Assembly: GCF_013410035.1 (NCBI RefSeq)
Contig: NZ_JACCBW010000001.1
Coordinates: forward strand, 372,001-436,000
Reading direction: 5' to 3'
Source: Nocardioides cavernae
GTDB lineage: Bacteria > Actinomycetota > Actinomycetes > Propionibacteriales > Nocardioidaceae
DNA: 64,000 bases
Part shown: positions 18,884-27,193 of the stretch, piece after piece
Position numbering within the stretch: the stretch's first letter is position 1
Layout of the letters: every line of letters begins with the position of its first letter
The notes under the pieces: generated by a model
What the model was told of the DNA's origin: nothing
Databases searched by the model: none
What the model saw: only the letters and a program-made list of their open reading frames with translations
Position numbers and translations under genes: made by a program

Positions 18884-19576
18884 TCAGGTACCGGTCTCGA
18901 GCCGGAAGCCGACACCGCGGATCGCGACCACGCGCTCCCCGGCCTCGGCGGCCTCGAGCTTGCTGCGCAGGCGCCCGATGGTGACGTCGAGCGTCTTGGT
19001 CGAGCCGTACCAGTTCTGGTCCCACACCTGGTTCATCAACGTCTCGCGGGGCACCACCTTGTCGTGGTGGGAGGCGAGGACGGCGAGGACGTCGAACTCC
19101 TTCGCCGTCAGCGCGATCTCCTTCTCGCCGAGGTGCACGCGACGCGAGGCGGCGTCGATCTTGAGGCCGGAGGAGGTGGTGACGGTGGTGTCGTCCTGGG
19201 CGGGCACGTTGCCGCTGCGACGGAGCAGGGCGCGTACGCGGGCGAGCAGCTCGGCGAGCCCGAACGGCTTGGCGAGGTAGTCGTCGGCGCCGACGTCGAG
19301 GCCGACGACGCGGTCGAGCTCTCCGGCCCGGGCGGTCACCATGATGATCCCGCCGAGGTAGCCGCCGGAGCGCATCTGACGGCACACGTCGATGCCGTCC
19401 ATGTCGGGCAGACCGAGGTCGAGGATGACGACCGCAGGGGCCTCGTCGACGACGTAGGACACCGCCTCCGCGCCACCCGAGACGCGGTTGACCTCATAAC
19501 CCTCACGCTCCAGGGTGCGCATCAACGGGACGGCGATGTCTTCCTCGTCCTCAACCACCAGCACGTCGTGCACCAT
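18884..19576 (-). CDS. Orphan OmpR/PhoB-type response regulator
   Basis: 230 residues from the ATG at 19576 (MVHDVLVVEDEED); another Met at 19588 is possible. Receiver domain: acidic residues E9/D10/E11, phospho-acceptor D53 (VVILDLGLPD), Thr in VTARAG and Lys in YLAKPFG. The C-terminal winged helix (about 130-225) ends in TIGRLRSKLEA and RVVAIRGVGFRLE. No histidine kinase lies beside it. It is 217 bases upstream of tadA on the same strand, so tad control is possible but untested. Confidence 0.93.
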   Translation of the reverse strand: MVHDVLVVEDEEDIAVPLMRTLEREGYEVNRVSGGAEAVSYVVDEAPAVVILDLGLPDMDGIDVCRQMRSGGYLGGIIMVTARAGELDRVVGLDVGADDYLAKPFGLAELLARVRALLRRSGNVPAQDDTTVTTSSGLKIDAASRRVHLGEKEIALTAKEFDVLAVLASHHDKVVPRETLMNQVWDQNWYGSTKTLDVTIGRLRSKLEAAEAGERVVAIRGVGFRLETGT

Positions 19577-19601
19577 GGCGACGAGCATAGAGGGGTCGAC
19601 C

Positions 19602-19745
19602 TCAGTTGGTGGCGTGAATCCCGGCATCGGCGACGGGGGTGACCACCGTCTGGGCCGGCTGCGCCGGGGCGGGCTCGCCCTGGCCGAGCACGACACCACC
19701 GGCAGCGAAGATCACTGCGACGGGGATCAGGAGGATGCGGGACAT
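19602..19745 (-). CDS. Small exported or membrane-anchored peptide
   Basis: 47 residues: MSRILLIPVAVIFAAGGVVLG then a Pro/Ala/Gln-rich tail (QGEPAPAQPAQTVVTPVADA). One hydrophobic helix or signal sequence is clear. It lies 25 bases before the response-regulator gene on the same strand. The start codon has no strong ribosome-binding site, and the frame stays open upstream without membrane-like content. Unknown family; it could also be a leader without a protein role. Confidence 0.5.
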   Translation of the reverse strand: MSRILLIPVAVIFAAGGVVLGQGEPAPAQPAQTVVTPVADAGIHATN

Positions 19746-19908
19746 GGGTAAAGCATGCGATTCCGACTTCCACGACAACCCCTCAGAGTGGTCACAGGAG
19801 GTAAATGTTTCAGAAGCGTTCGGAAGCGATCGGGCATGAACCCACATCGGGCCCCGCGGTCCTGAAGTCGCCGCCACCACCGAGCGTGTCGCGACCGGAA
19901 CACGGGCC

Positions 19909-20823
19909 TCAGGCGTCGAAGACATCGCCCAGCTCGGCGACCCGTTCGAGCACCTGCTCCATCGAGAACTGCTCCAGGGCCAGCTCGTCCTCGGCCCCCT
20001 CCTCGACCTCGTCCCACGTCAGTGGCGTCGCGGCTGTCGGCCGCTCCCGGCCGCGCAGGGAGTAGGGCGAGACCGTCGTCTTGGACCCGGAGTTCTGCGA
20101 CCAGTCGAGGAAGACCTTGCCGGGCCGCTTGGCCTTGGTCATGGTCGCGGTGACGAGGTCGCCGTGCTCGGTCTGCAGCTCCTCGGCCACCTCCTTGGCC
20201 AGCGCCGTGGTGCCGTCGCTGTCGAGGCTCTTCCTCCCGGTGTCGGGAAGTGGGGCGTACAGGTGCAGCCCCTTGCTGCCGCTCGTCACCGGCGAGCAGG
20301 TGAGGTCGCGGGCGGCGAGCGCGTCGCGGACCATCAGGGCCACCCGCGCGCACTCGTGCAGCCCCGCGGGCTCGCCGGGGTCGAGGTCGATGACGAGGCG
20401 GTTGGGGTTGCGTGGGACGCCGTCGCCGTCGACGGTCCACTGGTGCACGTGCAGCTCGAGCGCGGCGAGGTTGGCCAGCCAGGTGAGGGTGGCGAGGTCG
20501 TCGCAGATCGGGAAGCGGATCGTGCCGTCGCCCTTGCCGCTGCGCGAGCCGGTGGTCGACACCTCGGCCGTACGCACCCACGACGGCGTGCCGGGCGGGA
20601 TGTTCTTCTCGAAGAAGCTCGACCCCTCCACCCCGTGCGGCCAGCGGATCCGGGTGACCGCCCGGTCCTCCAGGTGCGGCAGCAGCACCGGCGAGACCTG
20701 CGCGTAGTAGTTGAGCACCTCGCCCTTGGTCGTGCCGGTGCGCGGGTAGAGCACCTTGGCCAGGTTGCTGATCTTGAGGGAGCGGCCCTCGACGTCGACC
20801 TGCACCTCGTCGGTGGGGCTCAT
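19909..20823 (-). CDS. NHEJ polymerase/primase (LigD polymerase domain, stand-alone)
   Basis: 304 residues from the ATG at 20823. Archaeo-eukaryotic primase fold: VEGRSLKISNLAKVLYP at the N-terminus, FFEKNIPPGTPSWVRT, active-site LVIDLDPG (metal-binding Asp pair) and TSGSKGLHLYAPL. It fills gaps, adding nucleotides at broken ends during end joining. The gene overlaps the ligase gene upstream by 4 bases (ATGA). Polymerase and ligase are separate proteins here, with no phosphoesterase module. Confidence 0.9.
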   Translation of the reverse strand: MSPTDEVQVDVEGRSLKISNLAKVLYPRTGTTKGEVLNYYAQVSPVLLPHLEDRAVTRIRWPHGVEGSSFFEKNIPPGTPSWVRTAEVSTTGSRSGKGDGTIRFPICDDLATLTWLANLAALELHVHQWTVDGDGVPRNPNRLVIDLDPGEPAGLHECARVALMVRDALAARDLTCSPVTSGSKGLHLYAPLPDTGRKSLDSDGTTALAKEVAEELQTEHGDLVTATMTKAKRPGKVFLDWSQNSGSKTTVSPYSLRGRERPTAATPLTWDEVEEGAEDELALEQFSMEQVLERVAELGDVFDA

Positions 20824-21743
20824 GCGAGGTCCTCCGGCGACAGGTCGTCGCGGACGCCCTGGAAGGACGGCTGGCGCAGGCGCTCGTAGCCGAGGCCGTG
20901 GGTGTCGATGTCGACCACGACCCGCGGCTCGACCCAGAAGGTGCCGGCGGCGTCGACCCGCGGGACCTCGTCGGCGAACGGGCTCGACCCGGCGGCGTAC
21001 GGCTCCAGCAGCGCCGCGAGCCGGGTGCTGGTGGCGCCGGCGATCCCGCTGCCGACGCGCCCTCGGTAGAGCAGTCCCTCGGCGGTCTGTTCGCCGACCA
21101 GCAGGGAGGCGAGGCGGTCGGTCGTGCCGACCTGGGGCCGCCAGCCACCGACGACGAACGAGCCGCGGTGCCGGTGGGCGAGCTTGCGCCAGTCCTCGCT
21201 GCGGGCGTCGAAGCGGTAGCGGGACGTACGCCGCTTGCTCACCACGCCCTCCAGGCCCTGCTGCAGCGTGGCCTCGAAGAGCATGTCGCCGTCGTCGTAC
21301 GCCGCCGGCACCTGCCACGTCGAGTCCGCCAGTGGCAGCCCCTCGAGCAGTGCGCGCCGTTCCTCCAGCGGCCGCGCCGTGAGGTCCTCGCCGTCGAGGC
21401 GGAGCAGGTCGAACACCATGAGCGTGGCCGGGATCGTCCTCACCAGCCGGGCGACCTCCGTGGCGTTGCGCAGGTGCATGCGGTGCTGGAGCACGCGGAA
21501 GTCCGGGACGCCGCGCTCGTTGAGCGCGATCACCTCGCCGTCGACGAGGAGATCGCGGGTCCGCAGCGGCGGGTCGCTGAGCTCGGGCCAGGCGGGCGTG
21601 ACGTTGTTGTCGTTGCGGCTGGTCATCCGCACGGCCCCGTCCTGCACGTCGACGAGCACGCGGACGCCGTCCCACTTGACCTCGTGGAGCCACTGCGCGC
21701 CGGTCGGCACACGGTCGGTCTTGCTGGCGAGCATGGGGCGCAC
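20820..21743 (-). CDS. ATP-dependent DNA ligase (LigD ligase domain, stand-alone)
   Basis: 307 residues from a GTG at 21743. Nucleotidyl-lysine motif EVKWDGVR with Lys23, then LLVDGEVIAL, VFDLLRLDG, LEGVVSKRRTSRY and an OB-fold C-terminus (SFVVGGWRPQVG). It seals breaks after gap filling in Ku-dependent end joining. Operon with the polymerase and divergent from ku (87 bases between starts). Confidence 0.92.
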   Translation of the reverse strand: MRPMLASKTDRVPTGAQWLHEVKWDGVRVLVDVQDGAVRMTSRNDNNVTPAWPELSDPPLRTRDLLVDGEVIALNERGVPDFRVLQHRMHLRNATEVARLVRTIPATLMVFDLLRLDGEDLTARPLEERRALLEGLPLADSTWQVPAAYDDGDMLFEATLQQGLEGVVSKRRTSRYRFDARSEDWRKLAHRHRGSFVVGGWRPQVGTTDRLASLLVGEQTAEGLLYRGRVGSGIAGATSTRLAALLEPYAAGSSPFADEVPRVDAAGTFWVEPRVVVDIDTHGLGYERLRQPSFQGVRDDLSPEDLA

Positions 21744-21829
21744 ACGCGCAGTCTGGCATCCGCGCGCACACGCGCGGACCGTCCGGATGAGTGGAGACGC
21801 CTGTCGCCGACGAGGGCTATCGTCGGGGC

Positions 21830-22795
21830 ATGCGCGCGATCTGGAAGGGTGCCGTCTCCTTCGGGCTGGTCAGTGTCCCGGTGAAGCTCTACGCCGCCAC
21901 CGAGAGCCACGACGTGTCGTTCCGGCAGGTCCACGCCAAGGACGGCGGCCGCATCAAGTACCAGCGCGTCTGCTCGCTCGACGGCGAGGAGGTGGCCTAC
22001 GCCGACATCGCGAAGGGCTACGAGACCGAGGACGGCGAGATGGTCATCCTCACCGACGACGACATGGCCGAGCTGCCGTCGACGTCGTCGCGCGAGATCG
22101 CGGTGGAGAAGTTCGTGCCCCGCGAGCAGATCGACCCCCTGCTCTTCGAGAAGTCCTACTACCTCGAGCCCGAGGGCGCCGGCGCCAAGCCGTACGCCCT
22201 GCTTCGCCAGGCGCTCAAGGACGCCGACCGGATGGCGGTCGTCACCGTCGCGCTGCGTCAGCGGACCACGATCGCGGTGCTGCGCGTACGCGAGACCGAG
22301 GCCGGCGAGGTCATCGTGCTCCAGACGATGATGTGGCCCGACGAGGTGCGCGTCCCCGACTTCAAGGTCGAGGTCGACGACGCCAAGCCGCAGGAGGTCA
22401 AGATGGCGCAGATGCTCGTCGAGACCCTCGCCGGCGACTTCGACGCGACCGAGTTCGAGGACGACTACGCCGGCGCCGTCGAAGCCCTGGTGAAGTCGAA
22501 GATCGAGGGCGGCGAGATCAAGCGCACCGAGACCTCGACGAAGACCTCCGGCGAGGTCGTCGACCTGCTGGCCGCCCTGCAGAAGTCGGTGGCCGCCGCC
22601 AAGACCGCCCGCGGCGAGGACGACTCCGACGCGGGCTCCGACGGCTCCGACTCGAAGCCGGCGAAGAAGGCCGCAGCCAAGAAGTCCACAGCGAAGAAGA
22701 CGGCCGCCAAGAAGGCCCCCGCCAAGAAGGCGGCGGCGAAGAAGTCGACGACCAAGAAGACGGCCGCCAAGAAGCAGGCCAAGAAGGCGAGCTGA
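21830..22795 (+). CDS. ku: Ku DNA end-binding protein (NHEJ)
   Basis: 321 residues from the ATG at 21830 (MRAIWKGAVSFGLVSVPVKL). The frame is open upstream by 13 residues. Single Ku core domain (about 1-250; HDVSFRQVHAKDGGRIKYQR, VCSLDGEEVAYADIAKGYE). A long Lys/Ala/Thr-rich tail (about 280-321, AKKSTAKKTAAKKAPAKK) is typical of actinobacterial Ku and binds DNA or the LigD proteins. Acts as homodimer on double-strand ends. Confidence 0.95.
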   Translation: MRAIWKGAVSFGLVSVPVKLYAATESHDVSFRQVHAKDGGRIKYQRVCSLDGEEVAYADIAKGYETEDGEMVILTDDDMAELPSTSSREIAVEKFVPREQIDPLLFEKSYYLEPEGAGAKPYALLRQALKDADRMAVVTVALRQRTTIAVLRVRETEAGEVIVLQTMMWPDEVRVPDFKVEVDDAKPQEVKMAQMLVETLAGDFDATEFEDDYAGAVEALVKSKIEGGEIKRTETSTKTSGEVVDLLAALQKSVAAAKTARGEDDSDAGSDGSDSKPAKKAAAKKSTAKKTAAKKAPAKKAAAKKSTTKKTAAKKQAKKAS

Positions 22796-22816
22796 CCGCT
22801 CGCGCCCGACCACCCC

Positions 22817-23051
22817 AGCGGTGAGTGACGCAGGTTCTGCGCGCCCGGAACGTGCCTCACGCACCGCCCGCTGGTCCAGCGGTGGGTGACGCAGGTTCTG
22901 CGCGCCCGGAACATGTCTCACGCACCGCTCGACCGCCCCGGCGGTGGGTGACGCAGGTTCTGCGCGCCCGGAACATGCCTCACGCACCGCCCGACCTCCC
23001 AGCGGTGAGTGAGCCACCTTTTCGACCCGCGGAACGTGGCTCACGCACCGC
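22817..23051. repeat. Four tandem ~61-base units, each an imperfect palindrome
   Basis: Units start near 22817, 22878, 22940 and 23001 (periods 61, 62, 61). Each has the pattern GGTGGGTGACGCAGGTTC, a short GC core, and GGAACATGCCTCACGCACC, so each unit can fold into a 19-base arm hairpin. The first three are nearly identical; the fourth (GGTGAGTGAGCCACCTTTTC) is diverged. The array fills the convergent gap between ku and the carboxyltransferase gene, and the last arm abuts the stop codon of the latter. Confidence 0.9.
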
Positions 23052-24515
23052 TCAGCCGGCGCGCGGTACGCCCGTGAGCTCGCGCAGCCGCGCACCGATC
23101 TCGGCGGCCACCGCGACGGCGAGGTCGCGCGGGGACTCGTCGTCGACCTCGGGCACGACGTGCTGCACGACCCCGTCGGCGAGCAGGTCGACCGCCCGCA
23201 CGCGCTGACGGGCCGCCATCTCCGGGGCGTGGTCGACGTCGCCGTGCACGATCAGGCTCGCGCCCTCGGGCGGGAGCGGCGAGAGCCAGGCGTGCTCGGT
23301 GGCGATCACGCACCGCGCGGGCAGGAACGCCAGCGCCCCTCCCCCGCAGCCCTGGCCGAGGATCACCGAGACGCTCGGCACCGTCAGCGTGGTCAGCGCC
23401 GCGATGCAGCGCGCGATCTCGCCGGCGAGCGCGCGTTCCTCCGCGTCGGGCGAGAGCTCCGCGCCGGGGGTGTCGATGACGCTCACGAGCGGCAGGCCGA
23501 GCTCCTGGGCGATCTTGATCCCGCGCCGGGCCTCGCGCAGCGCGCCCGGGCCCATGGCGTGGCCCGGCACCTGGCGGGAGCGGTCCTGGCCGATCACGAC
23601 GCACGGCTGGTCGTCGAGCCGGGTCAGCGCGACGAGGACGGTCGAGTCGCGCTCGCCCTTCTCGGTGCCGCGCAGCTGGAGGGTGCCCTCGGCGCCGTGG
23701 GCGAGCAGGTCGCGGACGCCGGCCCGGTCCGTACGCCGGGTGCGGCTGACGCTGTCCCACGCGGTGTGGTCGCCGATCGGGCGGGGCGACCGTGCGGGCA
23801 GCCGGCCCTGACCGGGGGCGTCGACGAGCACGGCGAGCGCGCTGTCGACCATGGCCGGCAGGTCCTCCGCCGCGACCACGCCGTCGATGACGCCGGACGC
23901 GGCGAGGTTCTCCGCGACCTGGACGCCGGGGCGGAACGGCCGCCCGTTGAGGCCCTCGTAGACCTTGGGGCCGAGGAAGCCGACCAGCGCACCGGGCTCG
24001 GCGACGGTCACGTGGCCCAGTGACCCCCACGAGGCGTACACGCCGCCGGTGGTGGGGTGCCGCAGGTGGACGAGGTAGGGCAGCCCTGCGGCACGGTGGT
24101 CCATCAGCGCGCGGGAGATCTCGACCATCCGGACGAAGGCGGGCGTGCCCTCCTGCATGCGGGTGCCGCCGGACGCGGTGCTCGCGAGCAGCGGCAGGCC
24201 CTCCTCGGTGGCCCGGCGGACCGCGGCGGTGATCCGGTCGGCGGCGGCCCGGCCGATCGAGCCGGCGAGGAAGCGGAACTCGTTGACCACGACCGCGACC
24301 GGACGGCCGCGGACCTCGCCGCGACCGGTGAGCACGGACTCGTCGGTACCGGCCTTCTCCGCGGCGGCCTCGAGCTCGGCGCGGTAGGCCGGGTCGGCGT
24401 ACGACAGGTCGACCGGCTCGTCCCACGAGGTGAAGGTGCCCTCGTCGAGCACCAGGTCGAGCAGCTCGTGGGCGGTCCAGCGGCGGGCCGTCGTCGGGGA
24501 GCCCACGGCGCTCAC
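23052..24515 (-). CDS. Fused carboxyltransferase (AccD/AccA-like halves)
   Basis: 487 residues from a GTG at 24515 overlapping the CoA-transferase stop (GTGA). The N-terminal half is CT-beta-like (LASTASGGTRMQEGTPAF, VRMVEISRALMDHRAAG); the C-terminal half is CT-alpha-like (RGIKIAQELGLPLVSVIDTP, GQGCGGGALAFLPARCVIAT). No biotin carboxyl carrier or biotin carboxylase gene is nearby. Databases would call it acetyl-CoA carboxylase carboxyltransferase. Its place after a CoA transferase and a MatC-like carrier suggests it may use the CoA ester made there, for example as a malonyl-CoA carboxyl-lyase or transferase. That substrate is inferred. Confidence 0.85.
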   Translation of the reverse strand: MSAVGSPTTARRWTAHELLDLVLDEGTFTSWDEPVDLSYADPAYRAELEAAAEKAGTDESVLTGRGEVRGRPVAVVVNEFRFLAGSIGRAAADRITAAVRRATEEGLPLLASTASGGTRMQEGTPAFVRMVEISRALMDHRAAGLPYLVHLRHPTTGGVYASWGSLGHVTVAEPGALVGFLGPKVYEGLNGRPFRPGVQVAENLAASGVIDGVVAAEDLPAMVDSALAVLVDAPGQGRLPARSPRPIGDHTAWDSVSRTRRTDRAGVRDLLAHGAEGTLQLRGTEKGERDSTVLVALTRLDDQPCVVIGQDRSRQVPGHAMGPGALREARRGIKIAQELGLPLVSVIDTPGAELSPDAEERALAGEIARCIAALTTLTVPSVSVILGQGCGGGALAFLPARCVIATEHAWLSPLPPEGASLIVHGDVDHAPEMAARQRVRAVDLLADGVVQHVVPEVDDESPRDLAVAVAAEIGARLRELTGVPRAG

Positions 24516-25723
24516 GCCCCGCCCCCGCCGACCCACGCGCGGATCTCGTCGGCGTGCTGGTCCAGCAGCGGCGGCGCGGTGTGGTCGCGCCGGGTGACCT
24601 CCTCGCCCGCGGCGTCGAAGAACCGCAGCGGCGGCCCGGGCAGCGTGATCTCGCCCAGGGTCGGGTGCTCGACGTCGAGGAGCAGTCCCTGGCTGGCGAC
24701 CTGGTCCCACTCGTAGACCTCGTCGAGGGTGCGCACCTTGCCGGCGGGGACGCCGACCTCGGCGAGCCGGGCCAGCAGGGGCTCGGAGTCCCAGTCGGCG
24801 AACGCCTCCTCGACCAGGCGGATGACGTCCTCGCGCCGCGCGACGCGCTCCCCGTTGGTGGCGAGGCCCTCGGCGTCGGGGTCGAGGCCGAAGCCGGCGC
24901 AGAACTTCTTCCACAGCCCCTCGCTGCCGAGCGCGATCTGCACGGCGCCGTCGCGGCAGCGGAACAGCCCGTAGGGCGCGATGGAGGGGTGGTGGTTGCC
25001 CTGCGCGCGTCCGACCTCGCCGGCCACGGTCCAGCGGGTGCCCTGGAAGGCGTGCACGCCGACCACCGACGCCAGCAGCGACGTACGCACGACCGTGCCC
25101 CTGCCCGTCGACGCCCGCTCGTGGAGCGCGGCCAGCACGCCGTAGGCGCCGTACATCCCCGAGAGCAGGTCGGCGATCGGGACGCCGACGCGCTGCGGGT
25201 CGTCGGGGCCCGAGCCGGTGAGGGACATCAGGCCGGCCTCGCCCTGGGCGATCTGGTCGTAGCCGGCACGCCCGCCCTCGGGGCCGTCGTGCCCGAAGCC
25301 GGTGATGGACAGGACGACGAGCCGCGGGTTGCGCCGCATGAGCTCCTCGATGCCGAGGCCGAGCCGCTCGAGGACGCCGGTGCGGAAGTTCTCGACGAGC
25401 ACGTCGGCCCGCTCGACGAGCCCGATCAGGACGTCCCGGTCGGTCTCGTCCTTGAGGTCGAGCGCGATCGACTCCTTGTTGCGGTTGGTGCAGAGGAAGT
25501 ACGTCGACTGCCGCGCGTCGTCGTCGCCGACGAACGGCGGCCCCCAGCCGCGGGTGTCGTCGCCGCTGCCGGGCGCCTCCACCTTGATCACGCGGGCGCC
25601 GAGGTCGCCCAGCATCTGGGTCGCGTGGGGGCCGGCGAGGGCGCGGGTGAGGTCGACGACGGTGAGGTCGGCGAGGGGGCCGGCGCCCGGGAGGGTGTCG
25701 GAGGGGGTGGTCTGCTGGGTCAT
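24512..25723 (-). CDS. Class III (CaiB/BaiF) CoA transferase
   Basis: 403 residues. Rossmann N-terminus (LADLTVVDLTRALAGPHATQ), EAPGSGDDTRGWGPPF, FRTGVLERLGLG and catalytic Asp in RAGYDQIAQGEAGLMSLTG. It moves CoA between carboxylic acids. In this cassette it could activate an imported dicarboxylate (malonate or similar) using another acyl-CoA. It lies between the fused carboxyltransferase (4-base overlap) and the carrier (4 bases after its stop). Confidence 0.9.
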   Translation of the reverse strand: MTQQTTPSDTLPGAGPLADLTVVDLTRALAGPHATQMLGDLGARVIKVEAPGSGDDTRGWGPPFVGDDDARQSTYFLCTNRNKESIALDLKDETDRDVLIGLVERADVLVENFRTGVLERLGLGIEELMRRNPRLVVLSITGFGHDGPEGGRAGYDQIAQGEAGLMSLTGSGPDDPQRVGVPIADLLSGMYGAYGVLAALHERASTGRGTVVRTSLLASVVGVHAFQGTRWTVAGEVGRAQGNHHPSIAPYGLFRCRDGAVQIALGSEGLWKKFCAGFGLDPDAEGLATNGERVARREDVIRLVEEAFADWDSEPLLARLAEVGVPAGKVRTLDEVYEWDQVASQGLLLDVEHPTLGEITLPGPPLRFFDAAGEEVTRRDHTAPPLLDQHADEIRAWVGGGGA

Positions 25724-25727
25724 GGGG

Positions 25728-27077
25728 TCACCATCCGGGGAGGACGAGGGCTGCCCAGACGAGCAGCGGGCCGACGAGGGTCACGATCGCGCCGTAGGCG
25801 AGGATCTGCTTGTAGTAGGTGTTCTCGTCGATGGTGTCCGGCTTGTTGGCCAGCATCAGCGCGCCGTTGGTGCTGAACGGGCTGACGTCGACGATGGTCG
25901 AGCTGACGGCGAGGGCCGCGACGAAGAGGCCGGCCGACAGCCCGCCCTCCGCGACGAGCGGGATCGCGATCGGGACGATCACGGGCAGCAGCGCGGTCGA
26001 GGACGCGAACGCGGAGACGACGCCGCCGACGTAGCAGAGGATCAGGGCACCGATGGCCGCGGCACCGAGGCCGGCGGCCCAGTTCCCGACGAACTCGGGC
26101 GACCCGGCGGTCGTGAGGATCGTCGCGTAGGTGCTCACGCCGGCCACGAGGAGCACGGTGGGCCAGGCGATCTGCTTGACGGTGTCCTTGTAGGCCTTGG
26201 GCGTGAGGATCGAGAGCACGACGGCGGCGGTGATCGCGGCGAAGCCGATGTTCTTGTCGAAGGCCAGCGCGACGACGGCCACGGCGAGGAAGGCGAGCAG
26301 GGTCAGGACGTGCTCGAGCCGGCTGCCTGCGTCGTCCGGGTTGGGGGTGCCCGTGGTCGGCGTGGCGCCGGTGGCGGAGCGCGCGTCCGAGCGGTCGGGG
26401 CGCCTGGGGCCGCCCACGGCCGCGGTGCCGCCGCCGGCGGACACGAGCTCACCGTCGGCGTCCATCCGCATCGTGACCAGCTTGCGGCCGCCGAGCACGA
26501 CGAAGAGGATCGCGGCCATCACGGTGTTCACCAGGAGGCTGGAGAGGAAGATCGTGAGGTGGGAGGAGCCGAGCCCGGCGTCCTCCATGACGGAGTTGGT
26601 GATCGTGCCGTAGATCGAGATCGGCGAGAACCCGCCGGCCTGCGCGCCGTGCACGACCATCATGCCCATCATCAGCGGGCTGATGCCGTAGCGGCCGGCG
26701 AAGCCGAGGGCGATCGGGCCGATGATCGCGCAGGCGGCCGGGCTGGCGGCGCCGATCGCGGTGATCACGGCGGTGACGGCGAACATCACCCACGGGATCA
26801 GCGCGACGCGGCCACCGACGGACGACACGGCGGTGCGCACGATGAGGTCGACGGTCCCGTTCTGCCGGGCGATGGCGAACAGGTAGGTGACGCCGATGAG
26901 GGTGAGCACCAGGTCGGCGCTGATGCCGCCCAGGATCTCCTTCTCGTCGAGGCCCAGGGAGTACATCCCGACGAGCCACGCGGCGACGTAGGCCAACGCT
27001 CCCATGTTGATCGGCAGCAACGTGCCGATCACGAACAAGGCGACCAGCGCGATGATCGCGATCCATTCCGGACCCAT
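25728..27077 (-). CDS. MatC-like dicarboxylate carrier (SLC13/DASS-like)
   Basis: 449 residues, about 10-12 membrane helices, split by a hydrophilic Ala/Thr/Pro-rich loop (about 210-245). The N-terminal half (INMGALAYVAAWLVGMYSLG) resembles the MatC N-terminal domain of malonate carriers. The start at 27077 has a good ribosome-binding site (GGAGG, 8 bases upstream). It heads an operon with the CoA transferase and the carboxyltransferase, divergent from a FadR-type regulator. Malonate is the likely substrate; other C3-C5 dicarboxylates are possible. Confidence 0.85.
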   Translation of the reverse strand: MGPEWIAIIALVALFVIGTLLPINMGALAYVAAWLVGMYSLGLDEKEILGGISADLVLTLIGVTYLFAIARQNGTVDLIVRTAVSSVGGRVALIPWVMFAVTAVITAIGAASPAACAIIGPIALGFAGRYGISPLMMGMMVVHGAQAGGFSPISIYGTITNSVMEDAGLGSSHLTIFLSSLLVNTVMAAILFVVLGGRKLVTMRMDADGELVSAGGGTAAVGGPRRPDRSDARSATGATPTTGTPNPDDAGSRLEHVLTLLAFLAVAVVALAFDKNIGFAAITAAVVLSILTPKAYKDTVKQIAWPTVLLVAGVSTYATILTTAGSPEFVGNWAAGLGAAAIGALILCYVGGVVSAFASSTALLPVIVPIAIPLVAEGGLSAGLFVAALAVSSTIVDVSPFSTNGALMLANKPDTIDENTYYKQILAYGAIVTLVGPLLVWAALVLPGW

Positions 27078-27145
27078 TGAACAACCTCCGAGTCTGTGCC
27101 AGGAACGGCGAGGGCGGGGGTGGCCGTCGTCACGTTCTGGCCCAG

Positions 27146-27184
27146 TGGCCTAGCCAATAGGACAATGGGCCGGTCGTCAATAGG
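27146..27184. promoter_or_regulatory. Candidate operator between the carrier and the FadR-type regulator
   Basis: The 116-base divergent gap holds TGGC-CTA-GCCA (27146-27156) and two direct copies of CAATAGG (27155-27161, 27178-27184). Such elements could form binding sites for the FadR-type regulator encoded just beside them. No classical FadR consensus is clear. Confidence 0.35.
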
Positions 27185-27193
27185 GTGGGTGCC

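Noticed and set aside
19805..20065. A plus-strand frame of 86 codons directly after AGGAGGTAA-ATG
   Set aside because: The ribosome-binding site is striking, but the spacing is short and the sequence is Ser/Pro-rich mirror DNA of the LigD polymerase 3' end. No conserved features were seen, so it is not listed as a gene.
22817..23051. CRISPR array
   Set aside because: The repeats are contiguous with no unique spacers of the usual length, and no cas genes are present.
22825..23208. An open frame across the four tandem palindromes (MTQVLRARNVPHAPP-like units)
   Set aside because: The translated repeat reflects the DNA repeat; it has no start signal of its own and runs into the antisense of the carboxyltransferase gene.
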